Shown here: positions 9,368-17,685 of the stretch, piece by piece | Numbering within the stretch: the stretch's first letter is position 1 | Layout: each line of letters opens with the position of its first letter | Origin: Hyphomicrobium sp. | GTDB taxonomy: Bacteria; Pseudomonadota; Alphaproteobacteria; Rhizobiales; Hyphomicrobiaceae | Assembly: GCA_003987725.1 (NCBI GenBank) | Contig: RXJH01000003.1 | Coordinates: 186,001 to 250,000 of the forward strand | Direction of reading: 5' to 3' | DNA length: 64,000 nt | Position numbers and translations under genes: made by a program | Notes under the pieces: model-generated | Database searches by the model: none | The model's input: the letters and a program-made list of their open reading frames with translations, nothing else | Told to the model about the DNA's origin: nothing

Positions 9368-9805
9368 TTAATCCTTGTTCTTCAGCATCATCGCAACCCG
9401 TGTAAAATTGGTCATCAGTTGCCCTTTGATATCCGAGGCCAGTCCGACGCGATCGATCGCCATAGACATGCATTGGAGCCATGCATCTCGGGCCTCGGCA
9501 TCAATCTCGACGTGTGCATGCATTTGGCGCACGTCTGAATGCCCGAACTTTTCAACATATAGCCGCGGTCCGCCAAGGAACCCTGATAGAAAGTTGAACT
9601 GCTCGATGCGCGAGTGCGCAACACCGTGGCCACGCATATGAAGAACGTGCAGGACACGCCCTTCCGGCTCGCTTTCGACTATGTCGTAGAAGACTTCCAC
9701 GAGGCGGAGGATGCCCTCTTCACCGCCGACGATATCATAAAGCAGCTTTGTCTTCTTAGCTGGCGGCGGTGCGTTAGCGGGTGACGCGTTGCTCTCGTCC
9801 ATCAT
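9368..9805 (-). CDS. Group II truncated hemoglobin
   Basis: About 145 residues with the trHbII landmarks: LLYDIVGGEEGILRLVEVFY (helices A/B), FNFLSGFLGGPRLYVEKFGH (E helix and EF loop), HAHVEI carrying the likely proximal His, and DAWLQCM with the G8 Trp. Such globins bind O2 and NO and take part in NO detoxification or redox signalling. A perfect NsrR operator lies 33 bases upstream, strongly linking it to nitrosative stress. Two adjacent ATGs (9805 and 9802) are possible; the frame is open to a TTG at 9832. The N-terminal 20 residues are Ala/Pro-rich and probably disordered. Confidence 0.9.
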   Translation of the reverse strand: MMDESNASPANAPPPAKKTKLLYDIVGGEEGILRLVEVFYDIVESEPEGRVLHVLHMRGHGVAHSRIEQFNFLSGFLGGPRLYVEKFGHSDVRQMHAHVEIDAEARDAWLQCMSMAIDRVGLASDIKGQLMTNFTRVAMMLKNKD

Positions 9806-9837
9806 GGGTCGGCGGTTCCCTCGCGATTGCAATTTTT

Positions 9838-9860
9838 AAGATGCATAAATTATGCATCTT
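9838..9860. promoter_or_regulatory. NsrR operator upstream of the truncated globin
   Basis: A perfect 11-1-11 palindrome: left half AAGATGCATAA, central A, right half TTATGCATCTT. It fits the NsrR consensus (AAGATGYATTT and its complement) closely. It lies 33 bases upstream of the globin start and about 80 bases downstream of the hmp stop codon, and nsrR itself is 1.6 kb away. Confidence 0.85.
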
Positions 9861-9941
9861 ATGCAAGCTAAAGAAAGTTTCGGATCAGTGGGCACGCCCT
9901 GGCGAAGCCAATCGCGCCCACGCTGCTGTTTCTTTCGCTCT

Positions 9942-11174
9942 TCACGCGAATGCTGCGAGGTCCGCCTTCGGCCCAAAGAATTCGAAATGTTGCTGCGCGT
10001 GCGGCACATTCCACGCGTTCAGAAGACGATGAATCTTGCTGAGGAAGGGCGTGGGACCGCAAAAATAATACTCTGCGTCGCGATTGCTGATCATTGTCTC
10101 GATCAGTTTCGCATCGATGAAGCCTTTGCTGGTCCCAATCCCGCTGCTGCTGAGAGGCTTCTGCGGATCGAGATAGCGAAAGTGCGCATTCAAGTTGTTG
10201 TGCTGCGCCTTGAGATCTTCAACGGTTGCCTTGAAGGCTTGTACATCTTCGTTCTGGCAGCCGTGAATAAAGGCAACTTCGCGATGCGGAAACGTTTGCA
10301 GAGCAGTTTGCAGCATGCTCATCAGCGGCGTAATTCCGATACCCCCTGCGATGAGAACCAACGGACGGTCGTTCTCATCGTCATGATGCAGGAAGAATTC
10401 CCCGCATGGAGGCGCGACCTCTAATGTCGCGCCGACGGCCAGAGAGTCGTGCAACAGATTTGAAACATAGCCTGCGGGCGCTGTTCCGCCGGCGCTGTCT
10501 TCACGCTTCACGCTGATGCGCAGCCAGTCCGAATTGGGTTTAGCGGAAAGGCTATACTGACGCATGGTCGTCTGTCCGTCGCCGGTATGCACGCGAATGG
10601 TGATATATTGACCCGGCTTGAACGACGGCAGCGGTCCTTTATCTTCCGGCGTAAGATAGAATGACGTAACGACGCTGCTTTCTTGCTCTTTCTTCGATAC
10701 GACAAAGCGTCGGAACCCTTGCCAGCCACCAGGGACCGATGCGGCCTCGCGATATATTTGATCCTCGCGATTGATGAGAATATCGGCCAGAAATCCATAA
10801 GCTTCGCCCCACGCGGCGACGATGTCGTCAGTCGCGGCGCTTCCCAGGACCTCGCGAATGGAAGCCAAGAGGTTCTCGCCGACAATGGGATAGTGTTCGG
10901 GCTTGATCTGCAATGACGCGTGCTTTTGCGCGATAAGCTCCACCGCCTCTTTCAGATGGCCGAGATTATCGATGTTCGCGGCATAGGCGCAAATTGCAGA
11001 CGCTAACGCGGCTTGCTGCTTGCCCGCAGTCTGGTTTGCACGGTTGAAATAGGGAAGCACCTCCGGATTATGGGAGAACATCCGGTCGTAGAAGTGTCGG
11101 GTCAACGTATTGCCGTGCTCTTGAAGAACAGGAGCAGTTGCCTTGACAATTTGAATGGTTTTCTGACTTAGCAC
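9942..11174 (-). CDS. hmp: Flavohemoglobin (nitric oxide dioxygenase)
   Basis: A 410-residue cytoplasmic enzyme that oxidises NO with O2 to nitrate using NAD(P)H. The globin domain (1-140) has the distal Tyr in TRHFYDRMF and the proximal His in ELIAQKHASL. The ferredoxin-reductase part has FAD motif MRQYSLSAKP, NAD-binding GGIGITPLMSML and C-terminal FEFFGP. Length and domain order are normal. It is divergent from nsrR, with an NsrR operator in the 275-base gap about 60 bases before its start, so it should be repressed by NsrR until NO damages the repressor's Fe-S cluster. Confidence 0.97.
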   Translation of the reverse strand: MLSQKTIQIVKATAPVLQEHGNTLTRHFYDRMFSHNPEVLPYFNRANQTAGKQQAALASAICAYAANIDNLGHLKEAVELIAQKHASLQIKPEHYPIVGENLLASIREVLGSAATDDIVAAWGEAYGFLADILINREDQIYREAASVPGGWQGFRRFVVSKKEQESSVVTSFYLTPEDKGPLPSFKPGQYITIRVHTGDGQTTMRQYSLSAKPNSDWLRISVKREDSAGGTAPAGYVSNLLHDSLAVGATLEVAPPCGEFFLHHDDENDRPLVLIAGGIGITPLMSMLQTALQTFPHREVAFIHGCQNEDVQAFKATVEDLKAQHNNLNAHFRYLDPQKPLSSSGIGTSKGFIDAKLIETMISNRDAEYYFCGPTPFLSKIHRLLNAWNVPHAQQHFEFFGPKADLAAFA

Positions 11175-11232
11175 GGTGAGCCCCTTCGATGCTTTGCAAC
11201 AATGATTTTGCTGAGTGCCGAGATCAACAACA

Positions 11233-11255
11233 AAGATATATTTTTAAGGTATCTT
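11233..11255. promoter_or_regulatory. NsrR operator between hmp and nsrR
   Basis: Imperfect 11-1-11 palindrome: left half AAGATATATTT, right half TAAGGTATCTT. The outer six bases (AAGATA/TATCTT) pair perfectly and match the NsrR consensus. It lies 59 bases before the hmp start. A weaker AT-rich relative overlaps 11400-11422 just before nsrR. Confidence 0.75.
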
Positions 11256-11449
11256 TTAGGTCAAGCCTCGTTGAACAGCCAAATTGCCACGCACGCGATA
11301 TGCCATTTGAGCGTTCATCAGGAGGACGTCCCCATCGCCGTCACGACCCTGCTCGGACACCGTGCGACGCTCCCGCGCAAGTTGCGTAGAGGATCGACAA
11401 AATATACATTCAGGATACTTTAATATTCGCGCGAGGCTCGGGTGTAACG

Positions 11450-11872
11450 ATGCAGTTGACGGACTTTACTGACTACAGTCTGCGCGTTCTTCTTTATGCA
11501 GCGAGCCAAGGCGACCGCTTGATCACCATTGAAGAAACCGCCGGCATCTATGACATTTCTCGCGCCCACTTGATGAAGGTCGTGAACCAACTCACGAATA
11601 CCGGCTTTCTCACGTCTGTCCGCGGCCGCTCGGGCGGCGTCATGCTGGCCAAGCCGCCGGAAAAAATTCGCCTTGGAGACGTCATTCGCGCAACCGAGCC
11701 CGACTTTGCACTGGTCGAATGCTTCGGCACCGACAATCATTGCGCAATCACACCACGCTGCAAATTGCGTGGCGTTCTCAACGAGGCCCGAGCCGGATTT
11801 CTCGCCACGCTGGATCGTTATACCCTGGCAGATATCGCGCTTAGGCCGCGAGACTTCCCTCCCAAGCTTTGA
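11450..11872 (+). CDS. nsrR: Rrf2-family nitric-oxide-sensing repressor
   Basis: A 140-residue DNA-binding protein with an N-terminal winged helix (ETAGIYDISRAHLMKVVNQL) and wing (RGRSGGVMLAKPP). Three cysteines at 91, 98 and 104 (CFGTDNHCAITPRCKL) have the C-x6-C-x5-C spacing that binds the NO-sensitive Fe-S cluster in NsrR. This, its divergence from hmp and the two matching operators identify it with confidence. It probably represses hmp and the truncated globin, and perhaps itself through a weaker site at 11400-11422. Confidence 0.95.
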   Translation: MQLTDFTDYSLRVLLYAASQGDRLITIEETAGIYDISRAHLMKVVNQLTNTGFLTSVRGRSGGVMLAKPPEKIRLGDVIRATEPDFALVECFGTDNHCAITPRCKLRGVLNEARAGFLATLDRYTLADIALRPRDFPPKL

Positions 11873-12095
11873 AGCATGTGCACGCGCATTGCAGCTGCTG
11901 AGGCGCGAAGCAAAGCGAGCCTCGCAATGTTCGATAAAACCGTTCTCCGTTGCGCTTCGTGAAGTTGAAAGCGCACTCACTAACTATGAACCCAGCCTCG
12001 ACCGGTTGAAAAACCTCAAGAGCGCAAGGGACCGAGCCGAAATAGGATCAATCGGCTGCCAGGATCAGAGCTGCGCTCCAAATTGCGCAAGCGTC

Positions 12096-13316
12096 TTAAA
12101 TCGTGGACGACGCGACGCCCGCAAGCGCAAGCAGTACGACGACGCTCCAGCTCGGCAGCTTCCAAACGGTCAGCAACAAGAACCCCGCCGTCGCTATCGC
12201 AAAATCGCGCGGCGAAAGTACTGCGCTGGTCCACACCGGACTGTAGAGCGCGGCAGCCAGAATGCCGACGACGGCGGCATTGGCCCCTTTCATCGCGGCC
12301 TGCGCGCCGGGCTTGGATCGAAGATCGTCCCAATAGGGAAGCGTTCCGTAGACCAGCAATAGACCCGGAAGGAAAATGGCGACGAGCGCGAGGAGGGCTC
12401 CGGCAATTCCATTAGGCCATTGGACAGCGACCGCGCCGAGGTATGCCGCAAAGGTGAAGAGCGGTCCAGGCACCGCCTGTGCTAGGCCATAACCGGCGAG
12501 AAAATCCTGATTGTGCACCAACCCAGGCGCAACGACGGCGTTCTGTAGCAGCGGCAGGACGACATGGCCGCCGCCGAACACCAAGGCGCCGGACCGGAAG
12601 AAGGCATCAAAGAAGCCGACCGTAGGGTCACCGGTTGCAGCCGCGATGACCGGTGGTACGACGAGAAAGCCGATGAAGAGAGCAAGGCCGATTGCGCCAC
12701 CGCGGCGCGATACCGGAAAACGCAGCGCGCCTTGAACGGCATTAATGTCGCCCCTGCAGAGCCAAAGACCGCCGACTGCACCAAGTGCGATAGCGGCGAT
12801 CTGCGCGAAAGAATTGCTGACAAGAACGACGAGACAAAGCGCGGACAGAGCAATGGCGGCGCGGGGCCTGTCGGGCGTCAGGCTCTGGGCCATGCCCCAC
12901 ACGGCCTGCGCCACGACGGCAACCGCCACGAGTTTCAACCCGTGAATAAAGCCTTCGGCAACGGGCCCCGTTAAGGCACTGGCGCCAAGGGCAAACGCTA
13001 GGAGAATGAGAGCGGAGGGTAACGTGAAGGCGGCCCATGCAGCCAACCCTCCCAATAGACCATTGCCGCGCAACAGTCCGAGCGAAAAGCCCACCTGGCT
13101 CGACGCCGGTCCCGGCAGAAACTGGCACAGGGCAACAAGCTGGACGTAGGTTTCCTCATCGATCCAGCGCCGCCGCAGAACCAGTTCATTATGGAAATAT
13201 CCCAGGTGAGCAATCGGTCCGCCGAACGATGTCAGGCCGAGCTTGAGGAAGACGCGGAAGACTTCAAAGGGCGAACCGGTCGCGTTGGTTTTTTCGACAT
13301 CGCTCACTGCTGACAT
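12096..13316 (-). CDS. chrA: Chromate transporter, two-domain ChrA
   Basis: A 406-residue membrane protein with two homologous CHR domains. The first has FGGPIAHLGYFHNEL and FLPGPASSQVGFSLGLLRG; the second repeats the theme with FGGGHVVLPLLQ and GLAQAVPGPLFTFAAYLGA. About ten hydrophobic segments are visible. ChrA exports chromate at the inner membrane and may act on other oxyanions. An 8-bp-stem inverted repeat 30 bases upstream of the ATG is a possible operator. No chrB regulator lies beside it. Confidence 0.93.
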   Translation of the reverse strand: MSAVSDVEKTNATGSPFEVFRVFLKLGLTSFGGPIAHLGYFHNELVLRRRWIDEETYVQLVALCQFLPGPASSQVGFSLGLLRGNGLLGGLAAWAAFTLPSALILLAFALGASALTGPVAEGFIHGLKLVAVAVVAQAVWGMAQSLTPDRPRAAIALSALCLVVLVSNSFAQIAAIALGAVGGLWLCRGDINAVQGALRFPVSRRGGAIGLALFIGFLVVPPVIAAATGDPTVGFFDAFFRSGALVFGGGHVVLPLLQNAVVAPGLVHNQDFLAGYGLAQAVPGPLFTFAAYLGAVAVQWPNGIAGALLALVAIFLPGLLLVYGTLPYWDDLRSKPGAQAAMKGANAAVVGILAAALYSPVWTSAVLSPRDFAIATAGFLLLTVWKLPSWSVVVLLALAGVASSTI

Positions 13317-13345
13317 CCGGCCCCCACCCTCTCATTTTCGAGTGA

Positions 13346-13366
13346 CGCTATCGCATATCGATAGCG
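13346..13366. promoter_or_regulatory. Inverted repeat upstream of chrA
   Basis: CGCTATCG and CGATAGCG flank a 5-base spacer (CATAT), giving a perfect 8-bp dyad 30 bases upstream of the chrA start. Its position fits an operator overlapping the promoter; the regulator is unknown. Confidence 0.4.
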
Positions 13367-13504
13367 AAGCTTGGCCGCAAGCTCAGGGCGGCAGCGGCTG
13401 GGCGGTATGTATATGCCCAAGTCATCGAGCATTGAGGTGGCAACGTCGTTTAGCCCGAAGCATTCGGGCCAATAAATAATCCCTACATCGATGTCACGTA
13501 TCGC

Positions 13505-14446
13505 TTAATGTTGGGCGTCGACGGATTCAGCTGATCTTAGCCCTTGAGAGCTTTTGACAGAAGTCGCTTGTACGCGGATCCAATCATACCACTGATCGAG
13601 ACCCTCACCGGTACGTGCCGACAGACGGACGACAGTCGCTCGGGGATTGATGATCTTCACATTCCGAATTGTTTTTTCGAGATCGAAATCCAGATAAGGC
13701 AACAGATCAACCTTATTCAACAATATGAGCTCGGACGAGCTGAACATATGAGGATATTTCAGCGGTTTGTCCTCGCCTTCGGTCACCGAAAAAACGGCAA
13801 CTTTTGATCGCTCCCCAAGATCGAAAAGCGCCGGGCAAACAAGATTGCCAACGTTCTCGATCAAGACGATCGAACCAAAAGTGGGCTTGAGTTCTTCCAG
13901 GCCGCGAGCGACCATATCGGCTTCGAGATGACACCCTGTGCCGGTATTGATCTGAACGCAGGGCGCCCCTACGGCGCGAATGCGCTCTCCATCTGCCGAG
14001 GTTGCCTGATCGCCCTCGAGAACGAAAAGGTCGTTCTTCGATTTTAGATCGCGGATAGTTCTTTCCAGTAGCGTCGTCTTGCCAGCGCCAGGTGAGCTTA
14101 CGATATTGAGCGCGAGAATCTCCCGTCCCGCGAACCAGGCACGATTGACGGCTGCGAGTTTATCATTTTTTTGTAGCACCCGTGCTTCGAGTTCAGCGAC
14201 CGAAACCGTCCCGGCCCGATATGGCTTGTGCTCGTGGCTATGGTCATGACGGTGCTCATGGTCATGGTGATGATCATCGTGATCATGTGCATGGCTATGC
14301 CGCGTTCCGTCGGCGTGGACATGCTCGTGCTTGCGATGGTGATCGTGATACGCCTGATCGTCGTCCAGAAGCGGGCTTGTCTTTCCCGTCTCGAGATTGG
14401 TCAGCGTCGTCTTGGCTCCACTGCTGCATCCGCAAGTCGTGCACAT
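13505..14446 (-). CDS. hypB: Hydrogenase nickel incorporation GTPase HypB
   Basis: A 313-residue SIMIBI-class GTPase that delivers nickel to the hydrogenase large subunit. N-terminal MCTTCGCSS carries the high-affinity CxxCGC metal site. A His/Asp-rich tract (about residues 34-74, with runs such as HDHDDHHHDHEHRHDHSHEH) can store nickel. The GTPase has Walker A SSPGAGKTT and later LNKVDLL; NTGTGCHLEADM holds the second metal site and dimer interface. The start overlaps the hypA stop (TAATG), indicating translational coupling. It is the last gene of the hydrogenase locus. Confidence 0.97.
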   Translation of the reverse strand: MCTTCGCSSGAKTTLTNLETGKTSPLLDDDQAYHDHHRKHEHVHADGTRHSHAHDHDDHHHDHEHRHDHSHEHKPYRAGTVSVAELEARVLQKNDKLAAVNRAWFAGREILALNIVSSPGAGKTTLLERTIRDLKSKNDLFVLEGDQATSADGERIRAVGAPCVQINTGTGCHLEADMVARGLEELKPTFGSIVLIENVGNLVCPALFDLGERSKVAVFSVTEGEDKPLKYPHMFSSSELILLNKVDLLPYLDFDLEKTIRNVKIINPRATVVRLSARTGEGLDQWYDWIRVQATSVKSSQGLRSAESVDAQH

Positions 14447-14784
14447 TACGCCGCCTCCTCCAATTCCATCGATTTTATGGTGAGCTCCTCGCCACCGATC
14501 AGATCTGTCTCCCGGCTGCCGCAAGGGCAGGGCGAATAGAGCGCGGGCGCCGGAAACTCGCAGCCGCATAGACGGCAGCGGCCGCACCCGTCGATTCTTC
14601 GAATGTGGAGACGAGCGCCCTCAACTGGCGTTTCGGCGGATACGACACCGAAACAGAAGGCGATCGCGTCGGCCATGACGCCCGAAAGTGCACCAACTTC
14701 AAGCGTGACAGCTAGAACCCGGCGCCCTTCTGCGGCTTCGGACACGATCGCCACGATGTTTCGCGTGATGCTGAGTTCGTGCAT
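14446..14784 (-). CDS. hypA: Hydrogenase nickel metallochaperone HypA
   Basis: A 112-residue partner of HypB. The N terminus MHELSITRNIV carries the nickel-binding His2. The zinc site is formed by paired Cys motifs in CGRCRLCGCEF and CPCGS near residues 67-91. Family members are about 110-115 residues, so it is full length. It overlaps hypB by one base and lies 64 bases downstream of hupE. Confidence 0.96.
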   Translation of the reverse strand: MHELSITRNIVAIVSEAAEGRRVLAVTLEVGALSGVMADAIAFCFGVVSAETPVEGARLHIRRIDGCGRCRLCGCEFPAPALYSPCPCGSRETDLIGGEELTIKSMELEEAA

Positions 14785-14848
14785 CGCACGCTACTCCTGT
14801 TTGGTAACGCAGCTGAAGAGGCCTCCAGCCGCGCCGCCCTTCTCAAAC

Positions 14849-15454
14849 TCAGGTCGCGAGCCAGCCGGCCAAAATGGATACGCCGGCGATTGCTCCAGCA
14901 GTGCCCGCGCATCTCTTCAGGATCGTCGCTGGCATGTTCCCCAATCGATCGAGGCCGAGGCCAAGAGCGATACCCGCAATATGGAGAAGAGCGGTCGCAC
15001 CGACGAAGCCTGCGGCATACGGAAGGAAGCTGACGCCCAGACCCATACCCTCGGTGCCATGTGCATGGCCGTGAAACAGCGCAAACAGCCCGACAAGCGC
15101 CATTGCCGCAATCGTCGGCAATCTGACTCCGAACGCGATGGCGAGGCTCATGACAACAACCGAAGCGCCGATGGCTGCCTCAACCATTGGCAACGGCCAG
15201 CCATAATAACCGAGAGCACCGCCGAACATCATCGTGCCAACGAACGCCGACGGCACGAGCCAAATAGCGGCGCCGCCAAGATTGACCGCAAACAGGCCGA
15301 CGGCAACCATGGCCAGAACGTGATCGATGCCGCTCAGTGGATGCATGAAGCCGTGGCTGAATGTATCGACGGGGCCCGCACCGACGTGAGCGAAAGCGGG
15401 TCCGGCGGTCAGTAAGAAGGCAGCGCCTACGAGTAATGGCAATTTCCGCAACAT
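14849..15454 (-). CDS. hupE: HupE/UreJ-type nickel permease
   Basis: A 201-residue inner-membrane protein with a cleavable-looking signal (LPLLVGAAFLLTAGPAFA) followed by six hydrophobic segments. The first mature segment contains the HupE signature HPLSGIDHVLAM; a second His cluster LFHGHAHG is likely also in the metal path. HupE proteins take up nickel for hydrogenase or urease. Placement between hypE and hypA supports supply to this hydrogenase. Confidence 0.93.
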   Translation of the reverse strand: MLRKLPLLVGAAFLLTAGPAFAHVGAGPVDTFSHGFMHPLSGIDHVLAMVAVGLFAVNLGGAAIWLVPSAFVGTMMFGGALGYYGWPLPMVEAAIGASVVVMSLAIAFGVRLPTIAAMALVGLFALFHGHAHGTEGMGLGVSFLPYAAGFVGATALLHIAGIALGLGLDRLGNMPATILKRCAGTAGAIAGVSILAGWLAT

Positions 15455-15487
15455 GGCATTTTCTCCCGGTAGATGTTTCTTAAGACG

Positions 15488-16558
15488 TCAACAAATTCTT
15501 GGAAGCTGCTCGCCGACGAGCATGTCGACGATCCGTACACCGCCCAAAACCGTATGCATTGTGACGCGGCCGGATTCCCCTTCGCCCACTTCGCCAATGA
15601 TTTCAGCGTCGCGTCCCAAGGGATCGGAACGCAAAGCCAGGAGCGCGGCTCCGGCTTCATCGGGCGGAACCACGGCGACGAGCTTTCCTTCGTTGGCAAG
15701 ATAAAGCGGGTCGAGGCCCAGAATCTCGCAGAACCCCTTTACTTCGGGTCGTATCGGAGTGTGCTCCTCGTCAACGGAGATCGAGACGCCTGAGGCGTCC
15801 GCGATTTCGTTCAGAACGGTCGCGATGCCACCGCGCGTCGCGTCGCGGATGGCGCGGGTGTGCGGCGCGGCTTGAAGAAGGCGCGCGATCAGTTCGTGGA
15901 GCGCGGCGCAATCACTGACGATCGGACTATCGAGCGCCATATCACCGCGTGCGCCAAGGATCGCCGCGCCGTGATCGCCAAGGAGGCCGTTGACGAGGAC
16001 GAGATCGCCCGGTCGGGCCTGATCGACGCCCAAATTGATGCCATCGGCGATAACGCCGATCCCCGTCGTCGTCAGGAAGACCTTATCGCAGGCTCCCTTA
16101 TGGACGACCTTGGTGTCGCCGGTGACGATTCTCACGCCGGCGGCTTGCGCCGTCTCGGCCATGGAGCGCGCAATTCTCCGCAATAGGTCGACCGAGACGC
16201 CCTCTTCGATGATGGCGGCGCAGGAAATATAAAGAGGCTTCGCGCCGCCGACCGCGAGATCGTTGATGGTGCCGCAGATCGCGAGCTTGCCAATGTCGCC
16301 GCCCGGAAAGAACAACGGATCGACGACGAAGCTGTCGGTCGTGAAGGCGACGCGGTCTCCGAGCTTGGTCAAACCAAGGAGATCTATGCGCGCCTGATCT
16401 TCGAGCGCATCCGGCCCCGATCCGTTGAAGACGGATATGAATACGTCGTCGATGAGGTCCTTCATCGCCTTACCGCCGCCGCCGTGTGCCAGCGTGACAT
16501 TCGGCACCGAGACCGTGCCGAGCTTGCGGCCCGGCCGACTGATCGGAATGACGTTCAT
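15488..16558 (-). CDS. hypE: Hydrogenase maturation protein HypE
   Basis: A 356-residue PurM-like ATPase that dehydrates the carbamoylated C-terminal Cys to a thiocyanate, the source of the active-site cyanides. The N-terminal HGGGGKAMKDLIDD and internal VTGDTKVV motifs are typical, and the protein ends in PRIC with the required terminal Cys. The ATG overlaps the hypD stop (ATGA), so translation is coupled. A longer upstream frame exists, but the start at 16558 aligns with the family N terminus. Confidence 0.97.
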   Translation of the reverse strand: MNVIPISRPGRKLGTVSVPNVTLAHGGGGKAMKDLIDDVFISVFNGSGPDALEDQARIDLLGLTKLGDRVAFTTDSFVVDPLFFPGGDIGKLAICGTINDLAVGGAKPLYISCAAIIEEGVSVDLLRRIARSMAETAQAAGVRIVTGDTKVVHKGACDKVFLTTTGIGVIADGINLGVDQARPGDLVLVNGLLGDHGAAILGARGDMALDSPIVSDCAALHELIARLLQAAPHTRAIRDATRGGIATVLNEIADASGVSISVDEEHTPIRPEVKGFCEILGLDPLYLANEGKLVAVVPPDEAGAALLALRSDPLGRDAEIIGEVGEGESGRVTMHTVLGGVRIVDMLVGEQLPRIC

Positions 16559-17685
16559 GACGCCACCGCTTGTTTCTTGATGCCACCGTACTGGTAATAG
16601 GCCGCACACGCGCCTTCGGACGAAACCATCAGCGCGCCAAGCGGTGTCTCCGGCGTGCATGCGGTGCCGAAGACCTTGCATTGCCAGGGCTTGATGACCC
16701 CCTTTAAAACTTCGCCGCATTGGCAGGACTTCGGGTCGGCGATCTTGATATTTGGCATGGCGAATTTTTGCTCCGCGTCGTAGACCGCGTAGTCGTCGCG
16801 AATGCGGACGCCCGAGTGATCGATCGAGCCGAGGCCCCGCCATTCGAAGAATTCGCGAAGCTCGTAGACCTTCGCGACCGCCTCGAGCGCACGATCGTTG
16901 CCGTCGTCCGGCACGATGCGCGCGTACTGGTTCTCGATTTCGGCACGCCCGTCCTTGATCTGCTTCAGAACCATCCAGATCGACTGCAGTACGTCGAGCG
17001 GTTCAAAGCCGGCGACCACCATGGGCCGCCTGTAATAGCGCGACACGAACTCATAAGGCTTCGTGCCGATGACCATCGAGACGTGGCCCGGGCCGAGGAA
17101 ACCGTCGAGCTGCAAATCCGGACTATCGAGGATTGCCTTGATCGTTGGAACGATAGTGATGTGATTGCAGAAGACGGAGAAGTTCGTGATGCCTTCGGCT
17201 TCCGCCTGCAAGATCGTCAGTGCCGTCGACGGCATGGTCGTCTCGAAACCGATGCCGAAAAACACGACCTCGCGATCGGGGTTCTTGCGAGCGAGCGCAA
17301 GAGAATCCATCGGCGAATAGACCATGCGCACGTCGGCGCCATCGGCCTTCGCCTGAAGCAGGCTTTTGCGTGAGCCCGGCACGCGCATCGCATCCCCGAA
17401 TGTCGTGCAAATGACCTCGGGGCGCTCCGCTACGGCGACACAATCATCGATCCGCCCCATGGGTAAAACGCAGACTGGGCAGCCTGGCCCATGCACGAGC
17501 TCGATTTCCTTTGGCAGCATGCCTTCGATGCCATAGCGGAAAATCGAATGCGTATGCCCCCCGCACACTTCCATGATGGCGATCGGCCGATCCTTCGTGA
17601 TCGCGATTTCGGACACGAGACCCTGGATTTTCTTCACTAGGGTCGCTGCCTTTTCCCGATCGCGGAATTCATCGACGTATTTCAT
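16555..17685 (-). CDS. hypD: Hydrogenase maturation protein HypD
   Basis: A 376-residue Fe-S protein that with HypC assembles the Fe(CN)2CO unit. Conserved motifs are visible: CGGHTHSIFRYG, HGPGCPVCVLP with the redox Cys pair, GFETTMPSTA, and the C-terminal [4Fe-4S] ligand set in SCQCGEVLKG, CKVFGTACTP and EGACAAYYQYG. Both ends overlap neighbours by ATGA (SIS isomerase upstream, hypE downstream), indicating tight coupling of translation. Confidence 0.97.
   Translation of the reverse strand: MKYVDEFRDREKAATLVKKIQGLVSEIAITKDRPIAIMEVCGGHTHSIFRYGIEGMLPKEIELVHGPGCPVCVLPMGRIDDCVAVAERPEVICTTFGDAMRVPGSRKSLLQAKADGADVRMVYSPMDSLALARKNPDREVVFFGIGFETTMPSTALTILQAEAEGITNFSVFCNHITIVPTIKAILDSPDLQLDGFLGPGHVSMVIGTKPYEFVSRYYRRPMVVAGFEPLDVLQSIWMVLKQIKDGRAEIENQYARIVPDDGNDRALEAVAKVYELREFFEWRGLGSIDHSGVRIRDDYAVYDAEQKFAMPNIKIADPKSCQCGEVLKGVIKPWQCKVFGTACTPETPLGALMVSSEGACAAYYQYGGIKKQAVAS

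Noticed and set aside
11400-11422. Third NsrR-like site just before nsrR
   Set aside because: The AT-rich inverted repeat matches the consensus poorly in its right half; kept only as a possible weak autoregulatory site.
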